A stretch of DNA of 64,000 bases from Ruminococcus sp. 210702-SL.1.03. GTDB lineage: Bacteria; Bacillota; Clostridia; Oscillospirales; Ruminococcaceae. The notes beneath the pieces were generated by a model. That model saw only the letters and a program-made list of their open reading frames with translations. It ran no database searches and was not told where the DNA came from. Positions 43,832-51,939 of this stretch are shown one piece after another. The position numbers were made by a program, and so were the translations under genes. The stretch is from contig NZ_JAJCLZ010000009.1 in the NCBI RefSeq assembly GCF_020559915.1, positions 45,139 through 109,138 on the forward strand. Reading direction: 5' to 3'. How positions within the stretch are numbered: the stretch's first letter is position 1; each line of letters opens with the position of its first letter.

Positions 43832-44503
43832 TCAAAAATATTTCTCCCGCATGGCGAGCAGCAGCTTTTTTTCGCGGCGCGATACCTGTACCTGCGTCAT
43901 GCCAAGCGCCGCCGCGATCTCGGTCTGCGTTTTGCCTTGAAAATATCGCATGGTGATGAGCCTGCGGTCTTTTTCTTCCAGCGAGGAGATAGCTTTTTCC
44001 AGCGCGATGCGGCGGATAAGCCCGTTCTCCGGCGCGGGGGTGGGTATCTCCAATTCGCCCGTGCCGTCCTCAGTTTCGACGGTCAGGCTCATCGGCGGCT
44101 GACCTGCCGCCAGCGCTTCCGTAACGTCCTCTGGCGAATGTCCGCTCAGTTCGCTAAGTTCGCTGACAGTGGGTTCGCGGCCGTGCTCGGCTGAAAAAGA
44201 GTCGCGCATACGCCCCAGTTTGAGCGAAAGTTCGCGAACGCTTCGGCTTACCTTTAGCGCACCGCCGTCGCGGAAAAGCCGCTTTATCTCGCCCAGTATA
44301 ACGGGCACGGCGTATGTCGAAAACTTCACACCTCGGGTTTCGTCGAAAGCGCGCGCGGCTTTTACCAGCCCCATGCACCCCGCGCCGTAAAGGTCGTCGT
44401 ACTCAATCCCCTTTCCCCGAAACCGATTGGCACATAGGTGTACCAGCCCCAGATTTTCTTCGGCGCGTGCCTGAAATTTCTCTTTTGTTTTCAAAGCTTC
44501 CAT
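43832..44503 (-). CDS. sigF: Sporulation RNA polymerase sigma factor SigF
   Basis: A 223-residue group 3 sigma factor, the first forespore-specific sigma in sporulating Firmicutes. Region 2 is NLGLVHLCANRFRGKGIEYDDLYGAGCMGLVKAARAFDETRG in pieces near residues 16-57. Region 3 lies near 95-125 and region 4 near 180-220, ending in the helix-turn-helix KTQTEIAAALGMTQVQVSRREKK. ATG 44503 follows AGGAGA at 8 bases. Gene order spoIIAA-spoIIAB-sigF separates it from SigG, which lacks these partners. It overlaps the spoIIAB frame by about 100 bases. Confidence 0.9.
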   Translation of the reverse strand: MEALKTKEKFQARAEENLGLVHLCANRFRGKGIEYDDLYGAGCMGLVKAARAFDETRGVKFSTYAVPVILGEIKRLFRDGGALKVSRSVRELSLKLGRMRDSFSAEHGREPTVSELSELSGHSPEDVTEALAAGQPPMSLTVETEDGTGELEIPTPAPENGLIRRIALEKAISSLEEKDRRLITMRYFQGKTQTEIAAALGMTQVQVSRREKKLLLAMREKYF

Positions 44504-44944
44504 TTTCAGTTCTCTCCTGCAAGGTCTTTTCCATGACAAGAGCCGTGCCCCTGCCGGGCGAGCTTTTTACCCTGAGTCTGTCGGTGAAGCTTTCCATAAC
44601 GGCGAAGCCCAGACCCGCGCGCTCCTCTTCAGGGGCGGTGGTGTAAAGCGGCTGCATCGCCAGGGCGATGTCCTCTATGCCGCAGCCCTTGTCGCGTATT
44701 TTTATGTATACCCTGCGGTCGGCGAAAAGCTTTATGTGCATATATATCACCCCGCCGCGCACCCCGCGGTAGCCGTGCACCACGGCGTTTGTCACCGCTT
44801 CGGATACCGCCGTTTTCAGCTCCGCCAGCTCGCTGACGTAGGGGTCTAGCTGCGATACGAATGACGATACGAGGCGCGCGCGAAAGCCTCGTTCTCGCTG
44901 CGCGCGGAAAAGCTGATCTTCATTTCGTTTACACATTCTCTCAT
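44403..44944 (-). CDS. spoIIAB: Anti-sigma F factor SpoIIAB, apparently frameshifted
   Basis: A GHKL-type serine kinase that binds and inactivates SigF and phosphorylates SpoIIAA. The N-box ELKTAVSEAVTNAVVHGY, G1 IRDKGCGI and G2 EERAGLGFAVME are intact. But the open frame from 44936 opens with residues unlike the family. The adjacent frame from ATG 44944 opens MRECVNEMKISFSARSENEAFAR, the proper SpoIIAB start, and its ATGA overlaps the spoIIAA stop. One base missing in the GC run at about 44872-44884 would join them as NEAFARALVSSFVSQLDP, matching family spacing. The C-terminus runs ~100 bases into sigF, longer than usual. Sequencing error or real mutation cannot be separated here. Confidence 0.82.
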
Positions 44945-45318
44945 ATCTTCACCCCTCCCTCGCCGCTCGGCTCAGCCTGCGGGCTTTCGGCTTCGGCGCT
45001 CTCGCGCTGTATGTGCACTATCTCGCAAAGGCGGTTTATGCCCGATATGCGCATCACCCTGCTGATGTATGCGGGCGGGTCGGCTACTACGCATTTTCCG
45101 CCGCGCTCCGTCATAAGCTTGTACCTGCCCATTACCAGCCCGATGCCGGAACTATCCATGAACGTAACGCGCGAAAAGTCGAGCACCAGCCGCGTTATCT
45201 CGCTCACACGCACCGCGTGGTCGATGTCGGCGCGTATGCCCGCCGCGCTGTGGTGGTCGAGGTCGCCCTCTATCTGCGCTATTATTGCCCCGCCGCGCTG
45301 CAAAAGCGTAACAGCCAT
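44941..45318 (-). CDS. spoIIAA: Anti-sigma F factor antagonist SpoIIAA
   Basis: A 125-residue STAS-domain protein which, when unphosphorylated, pulls SpoIIAB off SigF. It has the GELDHH-like element IEGDLDHHSA near residue 17 and the phosphorylation loop FMDSSGIGLVMGRYK near 53 (Ser56/57). ATG 45318 follows GGAGG and gives the normal start; the frame is open further up to 45456 but without family sequence. A Glu/Ala/Ser/Pro tail of about 15 residues is extra. Its TGA overlaps the ATG of spoIIAB (ATGA), coupling the two. Confidence 0.92.
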   Translation of the reverse strand: MAVTLLQRGGAIIAQIEGDLDHHSAAGIRADIDHAVRVSEITRLVLDFSRVTFMDSSGIGLVMGRYKLMTERGGKCVVADPPAYISRVMRISGINRLCEIVHIQRESAEAESPQAEPSGEGGVKI

Positions 45319-45463
45319 ATTTATCAATCCTCCAGTGTCGTTATCCATTGATATTATCATACCACCCCCGCCGCGCGGATAATGTCGCAGCATGTCGGCG
45401 GATATGTGACAATGTATGCTTGTTTGGCATGGGTCATTCCGAAATGGAATATGCAAAAAAAAG

Positions 45464-45502
45464 AAACAGCCTTGCTATATTAAATAAAACAAGGCTGTTT
45501 TT
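45464..45502. terminator. Strong hairpin with T run, no clear upstream gene
   Basis: AAACAGCCTTG (45464-45474) pairs perfectly with CAAGGCTGTTT (45490-45500), followed by T on the plus strand and by a T-rich tract on the minus strand. It lies upstream of the minus-strand spoIIAA start and upstream of the plus-strand ABC operon, so neither needs it. It may insulate the two divergent operons or end an unseen transcript. Confidence 0.6.
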
Positions 45503-46015
45503 GGTCAACTGAGTTAAAAATTGTACTCGTTTGAAAATCGGCACTGTTAAAATCTTATGTAATCACAAAATTTTCATATAGAAAATAAACCTTTTATAGA
45601 GGTTATTTTATATTTTTTTGTGCAATTTGCCGATAGAAAATTTTCGCTGTTTAAAACGTTTCGTTAAGCTAACACATTGCACAAAAAGGCTCTTGGTAAA
45701 TTGTTTATAATGAACAAAATAGGCGCTGAGGCTTAAATGAGTGGGCGTAAACGTTTTCTAAAGCTTGACAAACGCTGTGAAAATTGATATAATTATAATT
45801 AGCCATTTAGTTCTTTTTGGACATATCTTACGAAAAACACATTGCGATACTGTGCAATTTCCTCAAAAATTTCGCTGAGTATCAATATGTGGGGATAATT
45901 CTGTGCAAAAATACTATATGTGCGGTTTTAAACAGTTTTTATATGCAAATTGTACAAACGCGCCGCTGCGGATCCCCCTCCGCCAGATGATACGGCAGTT
46001 TCGAGAGGTACGAAA
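45503..46015 (+). other. 513-base AT-rich regulatory region before the ABC operon
   Basis: No gene found. It contains a consensus promoter (45765-45793) and two AAACGTTT palindromes (45654-45661 and 45749-45756) about 95 bases apart. Several TTGTGCAATTT-like words recur, near 45618, 45674 (inverted), 45853 and 45900. The transcript from the promoter would have a leader of about 215 bases. AAACGTTT-centred palindromes are typical of LacI/CcpA-type operators; that identity is inference. Confidence 0.5.
45765..45793 (+). promoter_or_regulatory. Promoter for the ABC operon
   Basis: A perfect TTGACA (45765-45770) and TATAAT (45788-45793) with a 17-base spacer. One AAACGTTT palindrome sits 9 bases upstream of the -35. 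Confidence 0.85.
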
Positions 46016-46702
46016 ATGAGCGAGATAATTCTTTCCGCGCACGATGTATGCCGTGATTTTAAGATAGGCGACGGCAGCGTGGTTTCGGCGCTGAAACATA
46101 TTGACATCGAGATAGAAAAAGGAAAGCTCACTATTTTAAGAGGGCGTTCGGGCAGCGGTAAAACTACGCTGATAAATATTCTCGGCGCGCTCGACAGACC
46201 TACTAAGGGCGTTGTGGATTTCGGCGGCCGCGATATTACGAAACTTTCAGACAAAAAGCGCGACGATATTCGCCGCTGCGAGATGGCTTTCGTTTTTCAA
46301 TCGGTGGCGCTGATGGGCGGGCTTACCGCTTTTGAAAATGTCGAATTTGGTCTAAGGCTTGCGAAATACCCTTACGCCAAGCGCAAGGCACGCGTTACCG
46401 AAGTTATGACAGACGTTGGGCTGGATAAGCGTATGCACCACCGCCCATCGGAAATGTCGGGCGGCGAGCAGCAGCGCACGGCGATTGCAAGGGCTATCGC
46501 CCACGAGCCGATGATAGTTTTCGCAGACGAGCCTACCGCCGAGCTTGATACAGCTACGGCGCTGCACATCGTAAAGCTTTTTAAAGACCTTGTCGCGCAG
46601 CGCGGCATGACGATAATTATGACTACGCATGACCCCAGCATGATGGATATTGCTGATAGGGTCTATACGCTGGAGGACGGTGAGATCATTGACAGCCGCT
46701 GA
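46016..46702 (+). CDS. ABC transporter ATPase, LolD/MacB type
   Basis: A 228-residue ABC ATPase with Walker A GRSGSGKT (43-50), Q loop FVFQSVALMGG near 93, signature EMSGGEQQR near 144 and Walker B MIVFADEPTAE near 167. The length and DEPTAELD...MTTHDPSMMDIADR match the LolD/MacB/FtsE group, not the MalK group, which carries an extra C-terminal regulatory domain. No FtsX/MacB permease is encoded in the window. ATG 46016 follows GAGAGGT; the frame is open upstream without family sequence. It is the first gene after the promoter at 45765 and is followed by a second ATPase. Confidence 0.9.
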   Translation: MSEIILSAHDVCRDFKIGDGSVVSALKHIDIEIEKGKLTILRGRSGSGKTTLINILGALDRPTKGVVDFGGRDITKLSDKKRDDIRRCEMAFVFQSVALMGGLTAFENVEFGLRLAKYPYAKRKARVTEVMTDVGLDKRMHHRPSEMSGGEQQRTAIARAIAHEPMIVFADEPTAELDTATALHIVKLFKDLVAQRGMTIIMTTHDPSMMDIADRVYTLEDGEIIDSR

Positions 46703-46748
46703 TATTTCTTCCGACGATAAGATAATAGCACACCGAAATGATGAATAC

Positions 46749-47669
46749 ATGATAAAATGCGAAAATCTGGTGAAGATCTACAAAACTTCTGAGATAGAGG
46801 TCGTGGCGCTTCAGGGCTTAGACCTGCTGGTAAAGCGCGGCGAGCTGATGGCGATAGTCGGCAACTCCGGCAGTGGTAAATCCACCCTGCTGAATATGCT
46901 CGGCGGACTCGACCGCCCGAGTGCGGGCCAGCTTTTTGTAGACGGCAAAAATCTTCTGAAATTTACCGATAAGGATTATGTAGATTACAAGCGCAGCACG
47001 GTAGGCTTCGTTTGGCAAAACAACGCCAGAAACCTAGTGCCTTACCTCACCGCTGTGCAGAACGTAGAGCTGCCGATGCTCTTGCAGGGCAGAAAAAAGC
47101 GCCGCGAAAGGGCGCTCGAGCTGCTTGATAAGGTCGGCTTGCTGAAACGCAAAAACTCAAGGCTCGACCAAATGTCGGGCGGCGAGCAGCAGCGCGTCGC
47201 GATAGCGATAGCCCTCGCGAACAACCCTAAGCTGCTTCTTGCAGACGAGCCTACGGGTTCGGTAGATACTAAGACTTCTAATGTTATTTTAGATATATTC
47301 AAAGAGCTCAACCGCACCGAGGGACTGACTATCGTGATAGTTACCCACGATGTGAAGCTCGCAAGACATATCGACAGAGTAGTCGCTATCCGTGACGGCA
47401 GAACAAGCTCTGAAATAGTTCGCCGCAGGTCTTACAAAGAAGATCTCGCCGAACTGGACGCACAGAGTGAAGCCGTCGATGTTGTAAAAACAGAGGCGGA
47501 AAACGACGAGGACTTTACTCACGAAGAGCTGGTAGTGCTCGACCGAGCGGGAAGGCTCCAGCTGCCTAAAGACTACATGGATCAGATGGGTCTGCACGGC
47601 GGCGACAGAGTAAAGGTCGAGCTTGACGGGGAAGAGAAAAAACTTTACCTGCTCAAGTCCGACGTGTGA
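46749..47669 (+). CDS. ABC transporter ATPase with AbrB-like C-terminal domain
   Basis: About 306 residues. Residues 1-225 are a LolD/MacB-type ATPase: Walker A GNSGSGKS (38-45), signature QMSGGEQQR near 142, Walker B LLLADEPTGSVD near 164. A charged linker (about 225-260) follows. The last ~45 residues read VVLDRAGRLQLPKDYMDQMGL and GDRVKVELDG, the pattern of an AbrB/SpoVT swapped-hairpin domain (compare the AGRIxIPKxxRxxLGLxxGDxV form). ATG 46749 has no good ribosome site. TTG 46689, overlapping the previous gene, is an alternative start. It is followed by an intercistronic hairpin and the binding-protein gene. Confidence 0.85.
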   Translation: MIKCENLVKIYKTSEIEVVALQGLDLLVKRGELMAIVGNSGSGKSTLLNMLGGLDRPSAGQLFVDGKNLLKFTDKDYVDYKRSTVGFVWQNNARNLVPYLTAVQNVELPMLLQGRKKRRERALELLDKVGLLKRKNSRLDQMSGGEQQRVAIAIALANNPKLLLADEPTGSVDTKTSNVILDIFKELNRTEGLTIVIVTHDVKLARHIDRVVAIRDGRTSSEIVRRRSYKEDLAELDAQSEAVDVVKTEAENDEDFTHEELVVLDRAGRLQLPKDYMDQMGLHGGDRVKVELDGEEKKLYLLKSDV

Positions 47670-47678
47670 TTCAAGCTT

Positions 47679-47713
47679 ATCGCGCCCCTATATATAATGT
47701 ATAGGCGGGCGAT
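47679..47713 (+). other. Intercistronic hairpin before the binding-protein gene
   Basis: ATCGCGCCCCTATA (47679-47692) pairs with TATAGGCGGGCGAT (47700-47713) with two mismatches. No T run follows. It may separate the two ATPase genes from the abundant binding-protein message by processing or stabilisation. Confidence 0.45.
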
Positions 47714-47819
47714 CGGATAAAAAATGTATTCAAATGCTTTTTACAAAGAGGATCATCCGTCTTTTCTTTGGAAAGCAGTGAATAGAGTACAGCAAATTTA
47801 CTGGAAAGGTGGATTCATA

Positions 47820-50800
47820 GTGAATAACACAAAGATCAGACGTGTTATCTCATCTGCGATCGCTGCGCTGATGCTAGTTTCGGCGGCTATGCCGTGCTAC
47901 GCTGACTCGCTCGACGATTCTTCCGCTGCCGATAGCTCTTCGGCCGCCGCAGACGCTGCTGCTGACGGATCTGAGGCTGACGATACTTCGTCCGCTGAGG
48001 ACTCTGCGCCTGCTGATGACGGCGACGCGGTAGCTACTGCCGAGACTTCGGAAACTGCGGCAGTCGATACCGGCTCGGACGAAAGTACCGAGAGCGCAGG
48101 AAAGCGCGTGGAAGATTCGTACCGCGATTTTTACTCGAAGTACTCGGGCGAAAAAGGCTCTGCTGATGAGATCACCGTAACTGGCGAACAAATGCTAGGC
48201 AGCAACTTTGTCGGAAAGAGCGACAACGCGCAGATCTCTCTTGCGAGCGTAGGCGGAGCAGACAAGGTTCTGAACTGGGAAAACCAGGAGGGCGATTTCT
48301 CGTTTAAGGTAGACGTAGCCCAGGCGGGAACTTACAGCGTAAAGATGAGCTATTACGTTCCTGACACGAGCAACACCAGCGATGTTCAGTTTGAAATGGA
48401 CATCAACGGCGAGTGCCAGTATCCTACCGCCTCCCGTATCACCCTGCCTAAGGTATGGGTAAACGACGCCACAGGCGACACGGGAATAGATATGGATACC
48501 AGAGGAAACGATATTCGTCCCGGTCAGGTAGCATACGCAAAATGGCAGGACGCTCAGCCTATAAAAGACATCGACGGACTTTACGGCACACCGCTTCTCT
48601 TCTACTTTGAAAAGGGCGAGAACACCGTTACCATCTCCTCCGAAAAGGCTCAGTTCGCCATCAAGGACTTCAAGCTTTATCAGTACGAAGCCCCTGCGGA
48701 CTATCAGGCTCCTTCCTCGGGCGACCTCAGCGCCGCTTCGGGTCAGAAGATAACTCTGGAGGGCGAGCTTGCCGACGAAAAGAGCGACAGAACTCTCTTC
48801 CCGACCAGCGATATGCACTCCTACATAACCTCTTGCGTAAATGGTTCCAGCCCCACCAAAACCAGATATAATACCATAGGTAAGGCAAGCTGGTCGCAGG
48901 CTACACAGTCTGCTACCTGGAACTTCACAGTAGAAAAAGACGGCTACTACAAAATAGGTATCCGCGCTAAGCAGGACACCATGAGAGGTATGTACTCTAA
49001 CCGCCGCCTCTACATCGACGGCGTGGTACAGAACAAGCAGTCCGATCAGATCAAGTTCTACTATGATTCTGACTGGAGCGTTACCGTTCCTTCCGTTTCG
49101 GATGACGAAAACGCTGAGCCTGTTTACTACAAGCTCAATGCCGGCCCGCACACCCTCACCCTCGAGGTAGTGCCCGGCGAGATCGGCGAGATAATGGGTA
49201 AGCTTGATGACATAACCTATGACATCAACAACTACTACAGAAAAATACGCCAGATCACAGGTCCTGACCCTGATGAATACAACAACTATATGATCGACAA
49301 GACGATCCCTTCGATCGTACCTGACTTCAAGCAGTACGCTAAAGACCTTCGCTCGCTGAAAAACGAGATCGAGAGCCTTTCAAATCAGGGCGGTTCTGAG
49401 GCTGTAACGCTCGAAAAGATGGCTCTTACCCTCGACGAGTGTACCGAAAAGCCCGACAGAATACCTGAGATGATGTCGCAGATCAAGGACAACGTTACCT
49501 CGCTTTCATCGTGGGTAAGCACCTACCGTGAACAGCCTCTCGAGATAGACCTCATAGAGATCTGCTCGCCCGACGAGGACTTCACAGACTGCAATTCAAA
49601 CTTCTTCAAGTCGTTTAAATTCGGCTTTGACGCATTTATCGGCTCCTTCTTTGAGGATTACAATTCTCTGACGGATATAGAAGAAGGAGAAGACGTAATG
49701 ACCTGCTGGATCTCTCTTGGCAGAGATAACGCTACCGTTGTTACGAACCTTGTAAATAACGATTATAACCTTACCGCTGATACGAAGGTAAACATGAAGC
49801 TGGTACAGGGCGGTATAGTAGAAGCTACATTCGCGGGCAAGGGTCCTGACCTCGCGCTCTTCATGGGCGGCGACTTCCCGATACAGCTCGCTTCGCGTGG
49901 AGTTCTTGAAGACCTGACGCAGTTCAGCGATTACGAAGAAATGACCTCGCGCTTCTCTGAAAACGCAATGACTCTTTACGAGTACAACGGCGGCGTATAC
50001 GGACTTCCCGTATCGCAGACTTTCCCGATGCTCTTCTACCGCAGCGATATTCTCGCGGAGATGGGCGTAGACCCCGAAAAGGATCTGACAACTTGGGAAG
50101 GCCTGATGAACGTTCTCCCCGTACTCCAGAGAAACTACATGGAGGTAGGTCTGATACTTCCCGTAATGGGCGGTACTTCCGGCGTTACCACCATCTCACC
50201 TGTAACTGAGGCAGGCAACACCTTCGCGATGCTGCTCCTCCAGCAGGGCGTAAATTACTACAACGACGAAAAGACTAAGACAAACTTCGACACTCAGGAG
50301 GCTGTAAACGCATTTGACCAGTGGACAGAGTTCTACACCAAATACAGCTTCAGCCAGACATACGACGCTTTCACACGTTTCAGACAGGGCGATATGCCTG
50401 TTCTTATCCAGAACTACACCTTCTTCAACCAGCTCTCAGTAGCTGCTCCTGAAATAAAGGGATGCTGGGACTTCATGCACGTTCCCGGTACTGAGAACGA
50501 GAACGGCTCGGTAACTCTTGCGGACGGAAGAAAGATAAGCATCGCTTCCTGCTCTACCGGTTCGGGCGCTATCATCTTTACCAGCTGCCCCGATAAGGAA
50601 GGCGCTTGGGAATTTATAAAGTGGTTCACCTCTGACGAAACTCAGGTAGCTTACGGTAACGACATCGAGTCTGTACTGGGTACTATGGGTCGTTATGACA
50701 CCGCTAACCTGAATGCTCTTCAGCAGCTTTCATGGACTACCAAGCAGTGCGAGAAGCTCACTGAGCAGCTCAAGGCGCAGGTAGAGATACCCGTTATCCC

Positions 50801-50963
50801 CGCTTCTTATGGCGTAACTCGTAACCTGAACAACGCGTTCAGAGAAGTTGCAAACCAGTATGAGAACGCGAGAGATACACTCTTCTGGTACAACAAGGAC
50901 ATCAACGAGGAAATTGAGCGTAAGAACAACGACCTCAAGATGTACGAGGATGAAATAAATTAA
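47820..50963 (+). CDS. Giant secreted solute-binding protein with N-terminal carbohydrate-binding-like domains
   Basis: A 1047-residue secreted protein. A signal peptide (about 1-29, ending CYA|DS) is followed by a Ser/Ala/Asp-rich acidic linker (30-100). Two beta-sandwich regions that look like carbohydrate-binding modules follow (about 120-305 and 315-465), with repeated GxYxxxxxYxxP and KDGYYKIGIRA-type strands. After a helical spacer comes a family 1 extracellular solute-binding domain (about 600-1020): NMKLVQGGIVEATFAGKGPDLALFMGGD, NGGVYGLPVSQTFPMLFYR, and AWEFIKWFTSDETQ. There is no lipobox, which is odd for a Gram-positive binding protein. The start is GTG 47820, with AAAGGTGG upstream. 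First gene of the eight-gene uptake operon. Confidence 0.88.
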   Translation: MNNTKIRRVISSAIAALMLVSAAMPCYADSLDDSSAADSSSAAADAAADGSEADDTSSAEDSAPADDGDAVATAETSETAAVDTGSDESTESAGKRVEDSYRDFYSKYSGEKGSADEITVTGEQMLGSNFVGKSDNAQISLASVGGADKVLNWENQEGDFSFKVDVAQAGTYSVKMSYYVPDTSNTSDVQFEMDINGECQYPTASRITLPKVWVNDATGDTGIDMDTRGNDIRPGQVAYAKWQDAQPIKDIDGLYGTPLLFYFEKGENTVTISSEKAQFAIKDFKLYQYEAPADYQAPSSGDLSAASGQKITLEGELADEKSDRTLFPTSDMHSYITSCVNGSSPTKTRYNTIGKASWSQATQSATWNFTVEKDGYYKIGIRAKQDTMRGMYSNRRLYIDGVVQNKQSDQIKFYYDSDWSVTVPSVSDDENAEPVYYKLNAGPHTLTLEVVPGEIGEIMGKLDDITYDINNYYRKIRQITGPDPDEYNNYMIDKTIPSIVPDFKQYAKDLRSLKNEIESLSNQGGSEAVTLEKMALTLDECTEKPDRIPEMMSQIKDNVTSLSSWVSTYREQPLEIDLIEICSPDEDFTDCNSNFFKSFKFGFDAFIGSFFEDYNSLTDIEEGEDVMTCWISLGRDNATVVTNLVNNDYNLTADTKVNMKLVQGGIVEATFAGKGPDLALFMGGDFPIQLASRGVLEDLTQFSDYEEMTSRFSENAMTLYEYNGGVYGLPVSQTFPMLFYRSDILAEMGVDPEKDLTTWEGLMNVLPVLQRNYMEVGLILPVMGGTSGVTTISPVTEAGNTFAMLLLQQGVNYYNDEKTKTNFDTQEAVNAFDQWTEFYTKYSFSQTYDAFTRFRQGDMPVLIQNYTFFNQLSVAAPEIKGCWDFMHVPGTENENGSVTLADGRKISIASCSTGSGAIIFTSCPDKEGAWEFIKWFTSDETQVAYGNDIESVLGTMGRYDTANLNALQQLSWTTKQCEKLTEQLKAQVEIPVIPASYGVTRNLNNAFREVANQYENARDTLFWYNKDINEEIERKNNDLKMYEDEIN

Positions 50964-50979
50964 GAAAGGGGAGCATCTT

Positions 50980-51921
50980 ATGTCAAAAAAAGTAAATCCT
51001 GACGCTCCGGTCAAGACGCAGGGATATTGGGCTTACACATGGCATATGATGAAGGTCAACAAGGGCTGCTACGGACTTTTAGCTCCGTTTATGATACTCT
51101 TCACGATCTTCACGATCATACCCGTTTGTATGTCGCTCCCGATGGGCTTTACTAACTTCAACATGATCCAGTCCCCCAAGTGGGTAGGATTATCAAACTT
51201 CTATACGCTTTTCTTAAACGACAGCGTATTCCTCATCGCAGTAAGAAACACTCTTATCTTCGCGATATTCACAGGTCCTTTTGCTTACATACTGAGCTTC
51301 TTGGTAGCTTGGCTGATAAATGAGATGAATCCGTTCCTCAAAACGTTCTTCACCTTCGTTTTCTATGCACCTTCCATGACTTCCTCAGTATACATCACCT
51401 GGCAGCTGATCCTCTCGGGCGACCAGTACGGCTACCTTAACGCTGTACTGCTCGATATGGGCTTTGTCAGCAAGCCGGTACAGTGGCTCACAGATACCAC
51501 CTACATTCTCGGCGTGTGCATCATAGTACAGCTTTGGATGTCGATGGGCGCAGGCTTCCTTGCTATCCGCGCAGGTTTCCAGAACATCGATAAGTCGATG
51601 TACGAGGCAGGCGCTATCGAAGGCATCAAGAACAGATGGCAGGAACTTTTCAAGATCACCATCCCTTCGATGGGTCCGCAGCTGCTCTTCGCCGCTGTAA
51701 ACCAGATCGCCAGCTCCTTCACCGTAGGTACGGTAGGTCAGATGCTGGTAGGTCTGCCTTCTACCGATTACTCGGCACACACTATTATGAACCACGCGAC
51801 CGACTACGGTAGCGTACGTTACGAGATGGGCTACGCCGCTGCGATATGCTTCGTGCTGTTCCTCGCCATGCTGCTTGCGAACAAGGGCGTAAACTGGCTC
51901 CTCGGCAAATACATTGATTAA
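50980..51921 (+). CDS. Sugar ABC transporter permease, MalF type (pair 1)
   Basis: A 313-residue permease with six membrane helices and the EAA loop YEAGAIEGIKNRWQELFKITIPSMGP near residue 208, which contacts the ATPase. The N-terminal MMKVNKGCYGLLAPFMILFTIFTIIPV is the standard MalF/UgpA-type first helix. GGGG-type ribosome site 16 bases after the previous stop. It pairs with the next gene; together they form one heterodimeric channel for oligosaccharide delivered by the binding protein. Confidence 0.93.
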   Translation: MSKKVNPDAPVKTQGYWAYTWHMMKVNKGCYGLLAPFMILFTIFTIIPVCMSLPMGFTNFNMIQSPKWVGLSNFYTLFLNDSVFLIAVRNTLIFAIFTGPFAYILSFLVAWLINEMNPFLKTFFTFVFYAPSMTSSVYITWQLILSGDQYGYLNAVLLDMGFVSKPVQWLTDTTYILGVCIIVQLWMSMGAGFLAIRAGFQNIDKSMYEAGAIEGIKNRWQELFKITIPSMGPQLLFAAVNQIASSFTVGTVGQMLVGLPSTDYSAHTIMNHATDYGSVRYEMGYAAAICFVLFLAMLLANKGVNWLLGKYID

Positions 51922-51939
51922 AGGAGGTGCAGATAAAAC

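Noticed and set aside
47724..47819. ATG start at 47724 for the binding protein
   Set aside because: It has no ribosome site and places 32 unrelated residues before a clear signal peptide; GTG 47820 with AAAGGTGG fits.
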